In this document: one piece after another, positions 63,357-64,000 of the stretch
Layout of the letters: each line of letters opens with the position of its first letter
How positions within the stretch are numbered: position 1 is the first letter of the stretch
From: Sepioteuthis lessoniana
Lineage: Eukaryota; Mollusca; Cephalopoda; Myopsida; Loliginidae
DNA: 64,000 nt
Assembly: GCA_963585895.1 (NCBI GenBank)
Contig: OY757916.1
Location: 19,470,027 to 19,534,026, forward strand
Direction: 5' to 3'
Program-made: the position numbers and the translations under genes
The notes under the pieces: model-generated
The model's database searches: none
The model's input: the letters and a program-made list of their open reading frames with translations, nothing else
What the model was told of the DNA's origin: nothing

Positions 63357-63960
63357 ATTAACTTGTTAAATCGTCTCAGAACGATATATGACTCTTGCGA
63401 TGGAGAGATAAAGATTTCTGTGCGGGTCTTAAAGTTATAGTGGCGTTCCTCCTCCCAACGCTTGCTAGGGCTAATTCTCTCTTCTCTCTTCAAGAATTCT
63501 CTCCTGTCTCCTTTTTTCAGTATAACTACATGTTTATATAGAAAAACCCGGCTGGTTATAACTGATCCTCGGCCCTACTACTTCTCACACGATTATCATG
63601 GAGGTCTGGCTGCTTCAACCCAAATCATGTGAATTCCAAAGTTCCTTCGAGCTTACTCAGCTCTATTTTCATTTTTCATCGATAAAAATTATTTCGACCC
63701 TTTCCATTGTCTTCTGATGATCCAGATTCAATGGATATAACTTCTGCCCTTGATCAAATTCTCCCACCAGTAAACAAAATGCTCTGATTTGATTTTGCTA
63801 TTGAGATCTACTCGAATTTAAAAAAAAAAATACGTGTATGCGTGCGTGTGTGCGTGTGTGTTTCCCAGACTCTCTCTGTCTGTCACACTTATCCCTCTGC
63901 AGATATGCAGTTGGTGTATCCTACTGCCCCAGCCGACTGGACATTTATTTCCATCAAAAC
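63357..63960. other. No recognised gene
   Basis: A GT-rich tract (63832-63862) and CT-rich words are seen, no motif-bearing frame. It could extend the LTR-d insert, but I have no second copy to test this. Confidence 0.35.
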
Positions 63961-63969
63961 TACATTGGT

Positions 63970-64000
63970 GGTTATGTTTTATGGCATATCAACCATTGTA
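63970..64000 (-). repeat. Hairpin tail at window edge
   Basis: GGTTATGTTTTATGGCATAT then CAACCATTGTA: start of a reversed tail cut by the window end. Confidence 0.75.

Overview
This is a gene-poor, AT-rich stretch of animal nuclear DNA built almost entirely from repeats. I find no intact host gene, no operon, no rRNA and no functional tRNA gene. Every coding region I recognise is a decayed transposable-element (TE) fragment. The most likely source is a mollusc, probably a cephalopod. This is inference: it rests on the mix of non-LTR retrotransposon fragments, tRNA-headed SINEs, Tc1/mariner relics and long TA and CA/TA microsatellites, and on my recollection that similar protein fragments are common in cephalopod gene predictions.

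Layout. 0-6 kb: SINEs, composite repeats and one LINE fragment. 6-8.2 kb: an old direct duplication flanking a 26-28 bp minisatellite. 8.2-10 kb: four LINE 3' ends stacked head-to-tail on the minus strand. 12.1-12.7 kb: a solo LTR inside a SINE. 14.6-15.5 kb: an internally deleted mariner. 16.4-21.2 kb: composite repeats with a 549-bp near-identical duplicate. 21.7-22.1 kb: a 74-bp tandem array capped by an inverted unit. 23.5-25.2 kb: mariner and Tc1 relics side by side. 25.6-27.7 kb: a ~2 kb element with long inverted ends around a broken Cys-rich gene. 28.7-34.8 kb: LTR-like elements, a hairpin, a second mariner and a nested inverted repeat. 37.6-41 kb: two different LINE relics. 42-43.9 kb: inverted SINEs and an LTR. 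44.3-45.5 kb: a second Tc1-type relic. 47-50.3 kb: two minus-strand LINE relics and a mini-transposon. 52-55.6 kb: tandem arrays and LTRs. 56.2-59.6 kb: a mini-transposon, LINE 3' ends, a solo LTR inside a SINE and a 16-bp/48-bp ordered array. 60.7-63.3 kb: three LTR segments in head-to-head order.

How the parts relate. One LINE family, ending in ATG repeats, is present as six fragments. A second contributes seven. Several SINE and composite families that otherwise differ share one 3' tail with a hairpin (GGCAT ... AACC TACAAA GGTT ... ATGCC), which suggests a common retrotransposition partner. Three mariner relics share the same internal deletion, filled with telomere-like TTAGGG units, so that deleted form itself multiplied. 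The best candidate for something undescribed is the 25.6-27.7 kb element: a Cys-rich protein family I know only as 'uncharacterised' lies between ~115-bp terminal inverted repeats, suggesting that the family is a DNA transposase.
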